A stretch of DNA of 64,000 bases from positions 149,616,793-149,680,792 of the forward strand of contig CM043958.1 in the NCBI GenBank assembly GCA_014529385.2. Reading direction: 5' to 3'. A program made the translations under genes and the position numbers. This document shows positions 11,775 through 22,543 of the stretch, in pieces. Position 1 is the first letter of the stretch, and every line of letters begins with the position of its first letter. The DNA comes from Adiantum capillus-veneris. Its lineage: Eukaryota > Streptophyta > Polypodiopsida > Polypodiales > Pteridaceae. The notes below the pieces were generated by a model. The model did not search any database and was not told the DNA's origin. It saw only the letters and a program-made list of their open reading frames with translations.

Positions 11775-12184
11775 ATCTGTGGCAATAGACATTGAATGAA
11801 AGCTCCGCATCGGTTTATGTAGCCAAAATGGGAAGAGGGTTGACCATTTATTTTCTAAGAGTTAAATCCACAAGGGGTTTCTCCCACTGAGTTAAGCTTT
11901 TAGTGGTACTCATTCACCCATGCTAACCAAGATAGCATAGTAAGCTAGTAATAAGAAATTCAAATCTCAATTCAGTGATTCCATATACAAGGTGGAAAAC
12001 CTTATGCTAAGAGTAGGCTACTTGTAAGCATGCATCAATAGTGTCAAAGGCTTAGTCAATTGCTAGAAGTGTATGAGTATGTGTGTGTTGGGTTAAGTAT
12101 TAGCTACATACAAAGTTTGGGTAGCAATACCAGTAGGTTGATTAGTGTAACTAGAAATAGATATACACAAGAGAAGATAATGTT

Positions 12185-15100
12185 CAAAGACAACTAGCTT
12201 CAAATAACTGGACAAAAATTTGTATAGAAATGACAATCTTAGATTCAATTTTCGTACATCATAATGAGAATGAGGCATCTTTTAATGATTCTACAAAAAA
12301 GTAGTAGAGTAGTTGAGGTCATCCAGATTGAATCATAAGGGATCTTCAGAGTCGGACTGTAGCATGCTAAACAGTTTTCAATCAAGATAGAATTCTCATC
12401 CATATAGTCAAGACAACAAATTTGTTAGGCTTGGCTATGTATGGCATGCTTCAAAGAACCTATCAGTTTTTATCCATGTCAAACTTAAAAATTTTTAGAC
12501 TAGCTATTGTCTTAAATACTACTTTAAACTAAAAGTAATTAACAAATCTCAAGTATTCTCCATATTTTTTTAAGTAATCATGCCAAAATTGCACCATATG
12601 ATCTTAAAAACTACTTTTTTTTAGTAACCTTTTACGGTAAAAAAATGTTAAACCATTCATAAGTTAACCAAAACTTGTATGCGAAGCTTTGTTTTGTAAC
12701 AACAACCATAATGCATGGACCAAAGTCGAGCCCTTCAAATAGTGGGACAAAAACTACTCATATGGAGAGAGTATCCCTAAAGTCAACTTAGGCGAGCTAG
12801 TAGATAGACTATGTCCAACAACAATAACTAAGGAAAACCAAAGTGTAGTATTGTAAATTGATGAGCTAAAACTTAGTAGACCATATCCGAGTCATTAGAA
12901 CCATATCCGAGCTAGCAGACTACAGGTAGCAACCAAATCTTCAGTCAAAGTGCCATAAATTTTTATTATAACCCAACTACTTCCTATTTTGGGCAATTAA
13001 AGAGAAATTAGTGTCAATCCATCAAACCAAAACTTGACTTAATGATAACTTTATTAGAAGTAAATCAGTAACCAAATGGTATCAAAACAATATCAAAAAC
13101 GTTTCCTTAGAGCCAATGTTGATCTGCAACAAACTATCAGATGAGTGTAACCCTTCAAAATCTAGGCCAAGAAGAGACCTTGTCAAAAGAGTCAGAATTA
13201 GTAAAAAACTAGCAAGAGCACAAATTCAAATATCTAACCTTACACTCAGTCAGATTAGAGAGCTAGGAGGATTCTTGAGGTTTCTCATGGTTCTATAAAC
13301 CCAAATGCACAAGCCTGGTACACCGGATCAAGCAATTATGCCCAAGTACTACCAAGTCATCATAATATAGCTCTACTAGTGCAATTAAAGGAGCACAAAA
13401 ACCAGAAGTAAAGTATCAGCACTCCTCCTATAAGCACAGATTAGTGAAAGCATCAAGAGCCAGTAATGATTTCAACAAATATAAGCCAAAAAATAAAGTA
13501 ATTATAAAATGCCATATGAAATTTCCACCAAGATACAACATGACAATTCCATCAGTCCACTGGATTCCAAGTAAGAGCTGAAGCGTTAGCTCAAAATTCA
13601 AATGCAAGCACTCATTCCTAAAAGATCAAACAACAGCAAAAGTCCAGAGCAACAATAGGTTAGGATTACTAAACCAGTGTTAAAACTATTATTTAAATTG
13701 ATGGAACCACCAGTCAAGCGAGAGTCAGTATTTCGAGTCATCAGCAAGACTCATGGTGCCAGAAAGTGATAACACCCACACAGAGTAGATATAACTGAGT
13801 ATATCAATCTATTACCATATTACTTCAAAGAGATACTTAGAGGAGAGCATAACCAAGTACTTCGAGTCATCAGCAAGACTCATGGTGCCAGAAAGTGATA
13901 ACACCCACACAGAGTAGATATAACTGAGTATATCAATCTATTACCATATTACTTCAAAGAGATACTTAGAGGAGAGCATAACCAAGTACTAATTTCAAAA
14001 ATTAGGTAACCTTCAAAAGCATCATCAAGCATAAACCAAGCATAGAGACCAACACCCTAAAAGATCCAAGATAGTGAAAAATACCGAGAACCAGTGGGTA
14101 AGGCGGAGAACCTGTGATGAAGTGGATCCAACACCACTCAATTTTTTGCAAGGACGGCACTCACATTTTAGAAGCCAATCATTTTTCCTATCTTTCACTT
14201 ATAATGAACTTGTATAACCAGAACATATAAGCCCAAGATTTCCAGCCCTGGCTATTGATCAAACATTACTAAAGCAAACCCTGCAAACCTTTAATGCATT
14301 TCATGTTAGTTGGGCAAGGACACTATCATGCCAGGAAAAACATGCAAGCTAGCTAAAACAATACTCTGTCTATCAAGGACCAGTAACAACCAAAGTTAAA
14401 ATAGCCGTAGTAGGATCCAAAAAATGAGGCCAGTAGAGAAGTTCCATTAATACACAGTAAAAAGGAGTAACACCTTATCCTACTAGTAAAAGCAGGATCA
14501 AAGCTGCCTTATACAAGCCATCTTGTTTTTTTTTTTTTTTTTATTGGCTAGCCAATTGAAGTGAGAGTGTAGTTGGAATCCAAGTGTTATAATCAAATGG
14601 ATTAACTTGTCAGATTTGAACCAACAAGTGTTAATCAAGTGTTCTAGGAGGAGAGTAAAAACACTAGCAAAAATTAGGAATAGTAAAGTCCCTTAATTAA
14701 ATGGCCCATGATCAAAGAAAGTAGAGACCACAACCAAAGAAGCATAGAACTTAATGTATGCAAGCCAAGCAGTAGGGAGTTTCATGAGTCAATAGAAAGT
14801 GCAATTAAGAACAACAAAGCGCAACCAATCCCACATGAGAATGTTGAAATAAGTATAGCCAGAATTGTAGTAGTAACTAGTTTTAAGATCTTAATTCTAA
14901 GTCCAAACAAAAGTGTTATATCAAATCTAGAGGGTGAGATACACCTGCAACACTAGAAAACCTAATGTGGTGGAGCACTTTCAGCCTTCAAGGTAGGTTA
15001 GAAAAGAAAAACTAGTTTAGCCATGACATTTAGCATAACCCAAAACTTCTCAGCATTAAGGGTAAAACAAACTAAGTAAGATGATAGAAGACATGTTAAG

Positions 15101-15430
15101 TAAAGGATTTCTCAATAGTTTCCATGGCAACAGGGGATAAAATCCCTCATAAAAATTTATATTACAGACTAATATCCCTCTCTCTCTTTAACTCATAAAG
15201 CAGACAATGTATCCAAGACTAAGTGAGGGATAAAAATCCCTCACCTTAAATGGAAGAAGAGATCGATTTAACAAGCTAGCATCCACCTTCACAAAGTCAA
15301 GTCAAACCAAGCTTGTCCAATATGTACCTACAAATAGAGAGTGTATGTGTCTACAGTCACTCCAGGAATGTAGAAGCCCATTCCATCAAGACAAAGCATC
15401 CCATAGCAATACAACATATATGTAGGTGAG
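12185..15430. repeat. Diverged non-coding repeat related to 3.47-5.67 kb; no gene
   Basis: From 12185 to about 12760 the sequence follows 3470-4200 in the same order, with shared runs such as TCCATATAGTCAAGACAACA and TTGGCTATGTATGG. Looser matches continue (AAATGCCATA near 13508 against 4256). A block near 15215-15300 resembles 11495-11545. No coding potential is seen. The simplest reading is another long LTR, or solo LTR, of the Gypsy-1 family, but its ends were not found. Confidence 0.5.
13732..13989. repeat. Perfect 129-bp tandem duplication
   Basis: The unit beginning TTCGAGTCATCAGCAAGACT and ending AACCAAGTAC occurs at 13732-13860 and again at 13861-13989 without visible differences. 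This indicates a very recent duplication inside old sequence, or an assembly artefact. Confidence 0.95.

Positions 15431-15436
<6 letters not shown>

Positions 15437-15501
<65 letters not shown>
15437..15501. repeat. (GT)n microsatellite abutting the 5' end of Gypsy-2
   Basis: About 32 GT units run directly into the first bases of the Gypsy-2 5' LTR. A second (GT)n run starts exactly where the 3' LTR of the same element ends (34214). The two are most simply halves of one target microsatellite. Confidence 0.95.
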
Positions 15502-15502
<1 letters not shown>

Positions 15503-15785
15503 TAAAATCTAATATCTAACCAACCCAAATGAATTTTTTCTTATTAAATTGATCATTTAATGTGGGAGAATAAACAGGAACAAGGGTTAAGATATAGACA
15601 TGTGCTTATAGATCTATCTCAACACGGGGCCAATGGTAAAAGGGGCCCAAATGAGAGATGTTCTATCAAAGAGCAAGGTTAACCAATGGAGCATAAGACC
15701 TTAGGGTTAGCTTCATCGTAGACCTCCACTAGTCGGTGTAAAAGTCCTTTGACCTTAGGTAAGCTAGGGCTGAGCTTGAGGTGGG

Positions 15786-15960
15786 AACCTGGCCCAAGCT
15801 TAAGGTGCTTGAGGTGCTTGTTGTGCTTGATGACTGAGGTGCTTGAGATGCTTGAGGTGCTTGATGATTAAGGTGCTTGAGGTGCTTGTCTTTCTTGAGA
15901 TGCTAGGGTTGTACTTGAGGTGAGAACCCAACCCAAGCTTGAAGTGCTTAAGGGCCAAGC
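15786..15960 (+). repeat. Minisatellite of GAGGTGCTT-like units in the Gypsy-2 LTR
   Basis: Repeated words (GAGGTGCTT, GAGATGCTT, AAGGTGCTT) recur every 9-20 bases. The matching part of the 3' LTR (22800-22980) has a different copy number and order, so the array has been changing since insertion. Confidence 0.85.
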
Positions 15961-16063
15961 TTGTGGTGGGAACTGGGCCTAAGCTTGAGGGGCTTGAGGT
16001 GTCAAAAGTCAAGATTCAATCCCTACAAGGAGGGGGTGAGCCCTACATGAGGGGGGATGAGAG

Positions 16064-16064
<1 letters not shown>

Positions 16065-16098
<34 letters not shown>
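16065..16098. repeat. (CA)n microsatellite in the Gypsy-2 5' LTR
   Basis: Seventeen CA units followed by CT repeats. The 3' LTR equivalent near 23104 has only a few units, showing expansion after insertion. Confidence 0.9.
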
Positions 16099-16101
<3 letters not shown>

Positions 16102-16137
16102 CTCTCACACAAGGCATGCCTAGTACAAAGAAAGCAA

Positions 16138-16364
16138 AAGGGACACTTGTCATGTTCCTCCTCATGTTTCCCTCATGGTGTGCCTGAAGCCTATTGGTTG
16201 GCCACCCAAGGGGTCCAATGATAATTTAGGAGATTTAATTAATTGTCTTTGCATTTATCAAGTCCTCTCTCTCAAAGGGAAAAGGAGGACACTTGTCCCA
16301 AGGCTACCCTTGTTGCTTGGTATGACTCCTGATTATGATTGGCTAGGCCTGGAGGGGTCCAATG
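16138..16364 (+). promoter_or_regulatory. LTR modules: GACACTTGTC site plus paired inverted CCAAT boxes, two copies
   Basis: GGGACACTTGTC near 16140 is followed by CTATTGG...GGGGTCCAATGA at 16190-16222. GGACACTTGTC near 16287 is followed by GATTGG...GGGGTCCAATGAG at 16337-16364. The same ordered pair of motifs is found in Gypsy-3 and Gypsy-4 LTRs. ATTGG is the complement of CCAAT, the core bound by the factor NF-Y; a regulatory role is inferred from conservation and position only. Confidence 0.5.
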
Positions 16365-17115
16365 AGCTTCAAGCATGAGCTACAAGGAGGGATCGACCAA
16401 AGCTAGTAGGGGGCTTGGGTATACTCTCGTACAGACACTCTCATTGTGCATTGTGCAAAGTGCAAGAGCTCCCTCTCCTTCTCCAAGCAAATAAAGGTTG
16501 AGAGCCTACATGAACACTCTTGGCTATGGAGTGCAAATCCAACCAAGAGCCATGCTTTAATGCTTAAGCTTTCCATCTTGTCCATCTTCATTACCAATGT
16601 TATTATGTATGCTAGCAAGAAGAGTGACGATAAGTGAGGAACTAATTCTTTCTCCTATGAAATGTTTCTTCTTCCTCTTCCCTACCCTCATTCCCTGCTA
16701 GCTCTCTCCACCTTTGAAGGTGTTTGAGATTTTGGGACTGAGGCTTGGAATAGTTAATGCTTTCTTCAAAGTTTATGTTATGCTCGTGATGCATGAAGCT
16801 TTCCATCTTCATTGCATCACCTAGGTCATAAGGAACACAAATATTGTATTGTATCAAGTCTCTCTTGATGGGAGAAATCATAATACAAATGCCTATTGGA
16901 GGGGGACCCGCTCCACATAAATCCGGTCCTCAACTGTTGTCAAGTTCTCTAAATTCTCTCTCGTGCAAAAGTATTGTTCATGCCAAGTTAACTAAATGCT
17001 ATGTTTATATTGCTAACTTCAATTATTCTCACCCGCTATGCTCACAAAGTAACTGCTTAAAAGTATTCTCTCTAATTTTTTCTACTCTCATGTTAATAGG
17101 CCAATTCCATTACAT

Positions 17116-17127
17116 TGGTATGAAAGC
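17116..17127 (+). promoter_or_regulatory. Gypsy-2 primer-binding site (tRNA-iMet type, degenerate)
   Basis: TGGTATGAAAGC lies one base after the LTR end. It differs at two positions from TGGTATCAGAGC, the complement of the initiator tRNA-Met 3' end that is perfect in Gypsy-4. Confidence 0.8.
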
Positions 17128-17243
17128 ATTTGGTTTCTCTTTTCTTGCTTAAGAAGAGAGGTACTTAAGTAGCCTATAAATGGTTGATTTTGTTAATTAT
17201 ATTAGGGTACATGGAACTGGGATCTATTATCAGTTTTGTTGAG

Positions 17244-17256
17244 CCCACTATGTGGG
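17244..17256 (+). promoter_or_regulatory. Small perfect hairpin in the Gypsy-2 leader
   Basis: CCCAC-TAT-GTGGG. The identical hairpin occurs in Gypsy-3 at 25758-25770. Gypsy-4 has other sequence here. Confidence 0.5.
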
Positions 17257-17284
17257 ATATGGTGCACACCTCGGGAGCTTTGGA

Positions 17285-17334
17285 CTTAATAATGGAGTCT
17301 TTTTAGACTTGCCTACGGCTTTACCATTATTGAG
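17285..17334 (+). ncRNA. Conserved 50-nt branched stem-loop in the gag leader (Gypsy-2 copy)
   Basis: The outer stem pairs CTTAATAATGG with CCATTATTGAG. Inside it are a hairpin AGTCT-TTTT-AGACT and a mini-hairpin GCC-TAC-GGC. Gypsy-4 has the same length and layout, with paired changes preserving both main stems. It lies between the primer-binding site and the gag start, where packaging or dimerisation signals usually sit in retroelements. The function is inferred. Confidence 0.65.
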
Positions 17335-17527
17335 CCATAAGAAGTCCGAAAGGAGCTAGCCCTCGGCAACTCTGCTATGTTAGACCTACTCCACTACTCT
17401 CTATAATTAACCACTTTGAGCCATGGGTGTAGATACTTAAGAGCCGATTTTCAAATCTAAGAGGAGTGGCAACTAAGGTTTTGAATTGCCAAAGCATACA
17501 CTAAGTACTTACTCAATTTTTGTTAAC

Positions 17528-18945
17528 ATGGCTGACAATAATCAAGAGAGTAGAATGAACATTGATAGCTTTGATTTTGCACATGAAGGTGCTAATGATG
17601 ATGCCCCCATGTTTGTCAATTATCTTGTTACTAGGTTGCATCAAGCTATGGGCAACCCTGCCTTGCAAGCCAAAGTTACACAACAACTTCGCGCTTATGG
17701 GATTTCCCTTCGTCTCCAAGAGGAGAGAGAGCTTAGAAGGCCTCTTAAAGAGACCCCCAAGAGAAGACTCTCTCCCATACGAGAGGAGGAATCCAAAGAG
17801 CAAGAAAGCAATGAAACTTTAAATTCTTTTGAAGATGTGGCTCCACAAATACGGCGATCTAGACGATCGCCCACTCCTCCCAAGATGAAAAGATCAACAC
17901 ACAGTCCTTCTCCTCGTCATTCCAAAAGGGAAGAGAGGAAACAAAGGAAGACTCAAAGGGCTAGAAAGAGGTCACCCTCTTCTCCTTCTTCTTCACCTTC
18001 CTCCTCTTTCGATGAAAGTTATGGCTATTCTCCTAGAGAATACAAGAGGGGAGGACATCGTAAATCACACCCTGCATGGCAAAGGTCACAAAAGTTAAAG
18101 AAGTTCAAAGAGGGAGGAAAGAGTATCTCTTTTCTCACCTATGATGGCACCTTTGGTGCTATCGACAAAGCGTTGGCCCTCATCCAGCAATTTGATGTGG
18201 CCTTTGGAGACGAGGGCTTCATGGAGTCCTCCAAGCTACACCATGTAGTTATGCACTTCCAAAAATCAACTCGTCAATGTGGGCTAGCCTTCGTGGCACC
18301 AAAACATGAAAAACTCTAAGAGTTTCCATCATGAAGCAATTCCTTGCAAGCAATGCAAAGGACAAAGTGCTTACCGAATGGCGTAGCTTGAAGCTTCTCT
18401 CTCATGAGTCTATCCACAAGTATGTAGACAAGTTTTGGGATTTACATCTCAAGGCTACTGTCTTTCAAAAGATAGACTTTGTTGGGAAAAAGCAGAAATT
18501 TGTGTGGGATTACCTAAAGAGATGGCCGAATACATCAACTCTCAACGGCCTGGTTCCATCAACGAAGTAATGCATCACACCATGGTTGCTTCACGGATCA
18601 ATTTCCATCAAGGGTCTAGACGGAATGTCAAGCCCATGGAAAACAAAGACAAAAATGATGCATAGGGGAAAACCAATGCTCAAAATTCTTCCCAAGGAAC
18701 TTCCAACAAATCGGTCCAAGGAGAAGGGAGTTTACAAAGGCAAAAACAAACTCTTTCTTGAAGAGCTTGAAGCTTTTCGCAAGGACCGTAAGTGTTTTAA
18801 GTGTGGGGAGCAAGGACATGGCTATCGTTCTTGCCCCAAAAAGAATACTCACAATGAGACTACTAGGGCTTCCACTATCGAAGCTCCAAAAGAAGATGCT
18901 CATTGCAAAGGCTCATCACTTTCCTATGCTTGGGGAAAGGTAAGA
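17528..18945 (+). pseudogene. Gypsy-2 gag (Arg/Ser-rich, zinc knuckle), broken
   Basis: The start MADNNQESRMNIDSFDF at 17528 matches the starts of Gypsy-3 and Gypsy-4 gag. The open frame runs to 18319 and contains an Arg/Ser-rich stretch (KRSPSSPSSSPSSS). It then reads KSISFLTYDGTFGA and IQQFDVAFGDEGF before a frameshift near 18285, where relatives read ARQWWSSL. Further pieces follow at 18331-18570 (KYVDKFWDL) and from 18586, with the CCHC knuckle CFKCGEQGHGYRSC at 18793-18833. Gag would assemble particles and bind RNA. At least three frame breaks make it non-functional. Confidence 0.88.
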
Positions 18946-19640
18946 GAGCATGATGCCTTCATCTTGTTTGACCCTGGCTCTACTCACAACTTCATATCAA
19001 CGAAGTTGGCCACCAAGTTGGGCATTCAAGCTTTCAAGATGGGAGATATGGTAATGGTTGACACGGCTTTCAAGGGACATCAAGCTTTGTTACTCCCTTG
19101 ATTGGGAAGTTGAGGCTTCATGTCCAAAGCTATGTCACAAAGAAGACTTTTTTGTCTGTCCTCTCCAACATGAGGATGCTATCCTATGGGTGCCATGGTT
19201 TTATCTCATGGCTGCCAATATAAAGTTCCTTGAAAGGACAATCTACTTCACCTACAGGGGAAAGAACATGTATATAGATGCTAGTGAGCGTGGTCGCACT
19301 ATTCCACTTGTAAATCCTCCTTCTTTTGATAAGTCAATGAAGAGCTCAGTTTCTACGTACATGATTTTTGTCAAAGAGTCTCTAAACAATCCTAATGTTT
19401 CATCAAATGTAAATGGTAGGGATCAAGAAGAGTTAAGACTTGTCTAATTTTCTAAAAGGATTCCAAGATGTGTTCATCAATGATATCCCTATGGACTTGC
19501 CTCCAAAACGAGGGGATGATGAACATCGCATTGAGCTCCTTCCAGGAAGCTCACCGCCTAAAAGCCTCCTTATCGAGTCAACAAGACGAGATCATGAGGC
19601 AAGTATAGAAATTGGTAGACAAAGGGATGGTGAGGCCTAG
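18946..19640 (+). pseudogene. Gypsy-2 protease and protease-RT linker, broken
   Basis: LFDPGSTHNFIS, with the catalytic Asp codon at 18970, is followed in the same frame by ATKLGIQAFKMGDMV. The frame is then lost near 19085, where relatives read ASVTPLIGKLRLHV. The C-terminal protease half and linker continue in other frames: HEDAILWVPWF, YFTYRGKNMYIDA, and SNFLKGFQDVFINDIP with LPPKRGDDEH. Retropepsin would cleave Gag-Pol. This copy matters for comparison because it keeps the frame across LGIQAFKMGD, where Gypsy-4 is shifted. Confidence 0.85.
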
Positions 19641-20873
19641 CTCCTCTCCCTTTTGTTCTCCAGTCCTTTTAGTGCAAAAGAAAGATGGTACATATTGTAT
19701 GTGTGTGGACTATTAAGCACTAATCCATATCACTATCCAAAACAGATTTCCCGTGCCTCGGGTAGAAGATCTGTTTGATAAGCTATAAGGTTCTACCTAC
19801 TTCAGTAGGATTGACCTTAAAAGTGGCTATCATGAAAGAAGGATAGTGGATGAAGATATCATAAAGACCGTGTGTGCACAACGTTTGGTCTTTATGAATA
19901 TCTAATCATGCATTTTGGCTTGACTAATGTGCCAACTACGTTCAATCGTCTAATGGAGAAAATTTTTAGACCTTATCGCAAATTTACTGGAGTGTTCTTT
20001 GATGATATCATCATCTACTCCAAGTCTTTGGAGGAACATAAGCAACGTCTCCAAGTGATTTTTCAAGCCTTGAGGGAGAACAAACTTTTTCTCAACCAAA
20101 AGAAAAGCGCATTATTCCTTCAAGAGATTCAATACCTAGGTCATATTAAGTATGTAGCAGGACCACTACATGACTTAACTAAGAAGAATGTTAAGTATGT
20201 AGCAGGACCACTACATGACTTAACTAAGAAGAACGTTAAGTATGTATGGACTGCTAAGGAGAAAACTTCTTTTGATAAGCTCAAGGAGAAGCTTACCTTC
20301 CAACCAGTCCTCATGCTTCCGAATCTCTTAAAGCCATTTGAGGTCCAATGTGATGCTTGTGGTGATTGCCTTGGAGCAGTTTTGCTTCAAGAAGGGCATG
20401 CCATAGCATATGAGAGTCGAAGGCTCAATATGGATGAACGAGTCTTGGGCATTTATAAGAAAGAGCTTTTAGCTCTTCTACATGTCCTAGACACATGGAA
20501 GAGCTACCTATTGGGGACTCCATTTATTCTATGCACTGACCACCAAAGTCTCAAGTATTTCATGATGCAAACCAAGCTTTCCAACAAACAAATGAGGTGG
20601 GCAAATTTTCTTTCGCAATTTAATTTCCATATTGCTCACATTGCTGGTAAGCACAATCAAGTGTCCGATGCACTTTCACGACGACCAAAAGTTAATGCGG
20701 TGTCTATAGCTACTCACAATGATCTATCCTCTATGATAGATGAGTATGCTATTGACCTTGACTTTAGAGACATAATGTCAGCCTTTGCTTTGGGGAATAA
20801 AGAGGAACCATTCACCTTGCAGGATGGTTATCTTCTCCACGAAAATAGGCTATGTGTTACCCATTCCCTTTGA
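19641..20873 (+). pseudogene. Gypsy-2 reverse transcriptase and RNase H, with deletion and duplication
   Basis: RT blocks are readable (SSPFCSPVLLVQKKDG, RFPVPRVEDLFDKL, YFSRIDLKSGYH), with stops near 19715 and 19787 and a frameshift near 19870. The frame 19872-20873 has GLTNVPTTFNRLMEK and the catalytic FFDDIIIYS. Directly after YLGHI, about 60 residues present in Gypsy-3/4 (including DPSKLEVIK and RSFIGMCAYYRRF) are missing, and a 45-bp unit is tandemly duplicated instead (20148-20237). RNase H follows with QCDACGDCLGAVL, YKKELLALLH and CTDHQSLKYF, so its D-E-D residues are kept. The frame ends at a stop near 20871. Confidence 0.88.
20148..20237 (+). repeat. 45-bp tandem duplication inside Gypsy-2 RT
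   Basis: Two copies (20148-20192 and 20193-20237), each encoding KYVAGPLHDLTKKNV, differ at one base. They lie exactly at the edge of the RT deletion and keep the reading frame. Confidence 0.95.
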
Positions 20874-22182
20874 GAAAGTTATGTATGGTTCCCATGCTCA
20901 TCCCTATGCGGGGTATAGAGGTTTTCAACCTACTCTTCGAGGAGTAGAGACATATTTCTATTGGCCTACCATGAAAGTGGACATACAAAAGTATGTTTCA
21001 AAATGTGTAGTATGCCAAAAGACCAAGTATTATAGAGGGAAGCAACCTGAATTACTCCAACCATTGCCTATTCCAAATTCACCATGGGAGAGTATATCCA
21101 TGGATTTCATCTTTGGATTACCCAAGTCTATCCATGAGAATATCAGAATATGGACAATAGTCGACAGGTTTAGCAAGCAAGCAAACTTTATTCCTGTCAA
21201 AAAGACTATTAACGCACACCAGATGGCAACTCTCTTCATATCACAGATTTTCAAACACCATGGATTACCAACATCCATCGTGTCAGATAGAGATCCTAAA
21301 ATGACCAGTAATTTCTGGAAAGGTCTCTTTGAAAATCTAGGAACAAGATTGAATTTCTCTTTGGCCTATCACCCACAAACGGATGGCCAAAGTGAGATAG
21401 CGAATCTTACGATCCTCAATCTACTCAAGACTTATGTTACCGAAGTAGATCAACGCTCACAATGGGAAAAGTACTTACCTCCTGTAGAGTATGCCTACAA
21501 TAATACTGTACATACTTCTACGAGAAAAGCACCTTTTGAGATCATTGAGGGAAGACCAAAAAGTTCCCTTGCTACTCAAAGTACATGGGAAGATCTTCGC
21601 CACCGATGAGTATAGCCGTGACCTACTGGAATCTTTTCAAAAGATTAAGGAGGCTATATCCATATCTCAACAAAGGCACAAAGCTATTGCTGACAAGCAC
21701 AGAAGGGCCTTAACATTCAAAGAAAATGATTAGGTCTTGCTTAAGTTTCCTAAGGCTTGATTAAGGCAAACCACCGGCAAAAATTCTACGGGCCATCAAA
21801 AGTGTTATGCTAAGTTTGGAAAAAGATACTATGGTTATTTCCAAATCTTGAAGCCCATCAATGAGACGGCTTACCAACTCAAGTTGCCCAACCATTGGCT
21901 CATACACAATGCCTTTCATGTGAGCCTACTTAAGCCCTACAAACGAGAGCCATCAAGTGAACCAATTATCGAAGACCCTCTCAAAGTTGAAGACCAAGAA
22001 GAGGTGCTACAACCGAAGCTATCCTTCGGCATGAAGACAAGGTACTACGACATGGTAAGATTATCCGATGGTACCTTATTAAGTTCAAACATTATCCTTT
22101 TGAAGATGTTAGATGGATGCAAGGAATACAGCTTAAGGATAGTATGAACCTTGTCAATGCTTACAATGCTACATTAGAGTAA
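20785..22182 (+). pseudogene. Gypsy-2 integrase and chromodomain, broken
   Basis: The frame 20785-21609 covers the zinc finger (HAHPYAGYRG, CVVCQKTKYY) and the core with all three catalytic residues in SMDFIFGLP, VSDRDPKM and DGQSEIAN. It breaks near 21570 (KSSLATQ). Later pieces include DEYSRDL, KRYYGYFQIL (GPF changed to GYF), AYQLKLPNHWLIHNAFHVSLLKP and, after another frame change, chromodomain residues RWMQGIQLKDSMNLVNAYN ending at the stop 22180-22182. Stops near 21730 and 21757 confirm decay. The first two domains look the best preserved in this copy. Confidence 0.87.
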
Positions 22183-22505
22183 ACAAATGTACAAATTTCT
22201 TTTAAATGACCCATGTTTTTGGTCTTATAAGACTAGTTTTCTTTTTAATTGTGCAGAAATTTAAATAGTATGCATGCTTAGACTCATGTTTGTGATGACG
22301 ACGTCTCTCAAACACCAAGTAAAATTTGTCACTCTACTTTGGGAGAATGAAATGGACTAAAGTACAGACATGCTTGCGGCACATATGTCTCCCAAGCACC
22401 AAAGGGATTAGTCATCCATCTTGGAAAGATGTCATAGGGTAAAAACGGATCCTCTACCCCGCTAAGTAAGATTGACTAATGACTAAGGCTTTATCTCTTC
22501 TACCT
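22183..22505 (+). other. Gypsy-2 3' untranslated region
   Basis: Non-coding, but clearly conserved with Gypsy-3 (32070-32391) and Gypsy-4 (41875-42193); shared words include GGGAGAATGAAATGGACTAA and GATTAGTCATCCATCTTGGAA (Gypsy-2/3). No reading frame is visible. Confidence 0.7.
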
Positions 22506-22540
22506 CATAGTCGAGGACGACTATGATTTCAAGAGAGAGG
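22506..22540 (+). promoter_or_regulatory. Gypsy-2 pre-tract hairpin and polypurine tract
   Basis: A perfect 8-bp hairpin CATAGTCG-AGGA-CGACTATG (22506-22525) lies five bases before the purine tract AAGAGAGAGG (22531-22540). The tract is followed by TAA and the LTR start TGTCAT at 22544. The layout is identical in Gypsy-3 and Gypsy-4. Confidence 0.75.
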
Positions 22541-22543
22541 TAA

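Larger units (their letters stand above)
10600..11790 (-). repeat. Possible 5' LTR remnant of Gypsy-1
   Basis: This non-coding stretch lies just upstream of gag on the minus strand. It holds a good TATA box (11525-11546) and shares a short match with the putative 3' LTR (11700 against 5605). Two diverged internal copies about 510 bp apart are visible (10600-10700 against 11130-11220, and 10850-10890 against 11260-11300). I found no convincing tRNA-Met primer-binding site, so the assignment is tentative. Confidence 0.35.
15498..17114 (+). repeat. Gypsy-2 5' LTR
   Basis: It begins TGTGATAAAATCT, against TGTCATAAAATCT in the 3' LTR at 22544, and ends CCATTACA directly before the primer-binding site. 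Length is 1617 bp; the rejoined 3' LTR is about 1585 bp. It contains a short minisatellite (15786-15960), a (CA)n tract and two CCAAT-pair modules. Confidence 0.92.

Noticed and set aside
15328-15528. Frame encoding a His-Thr repeat
   Set aside because: It is a translation of the (GT)n microsatellite.
15800-16012. Low-complexity frame with Lys-His-Leu repeats
   Set aside because: It is antisense translation of the LTR minisatellite, with no match in frame between LTR copies.
16175-16378. Small frame conserved between the Gypsy-2 LTRs (also 23161-23394)
   Set aside because: The conservation is that of duplicated LTR DNA. The frame overlaps the CCAAT modules and is not kept in Gypsy-3 or Gypsy-4.
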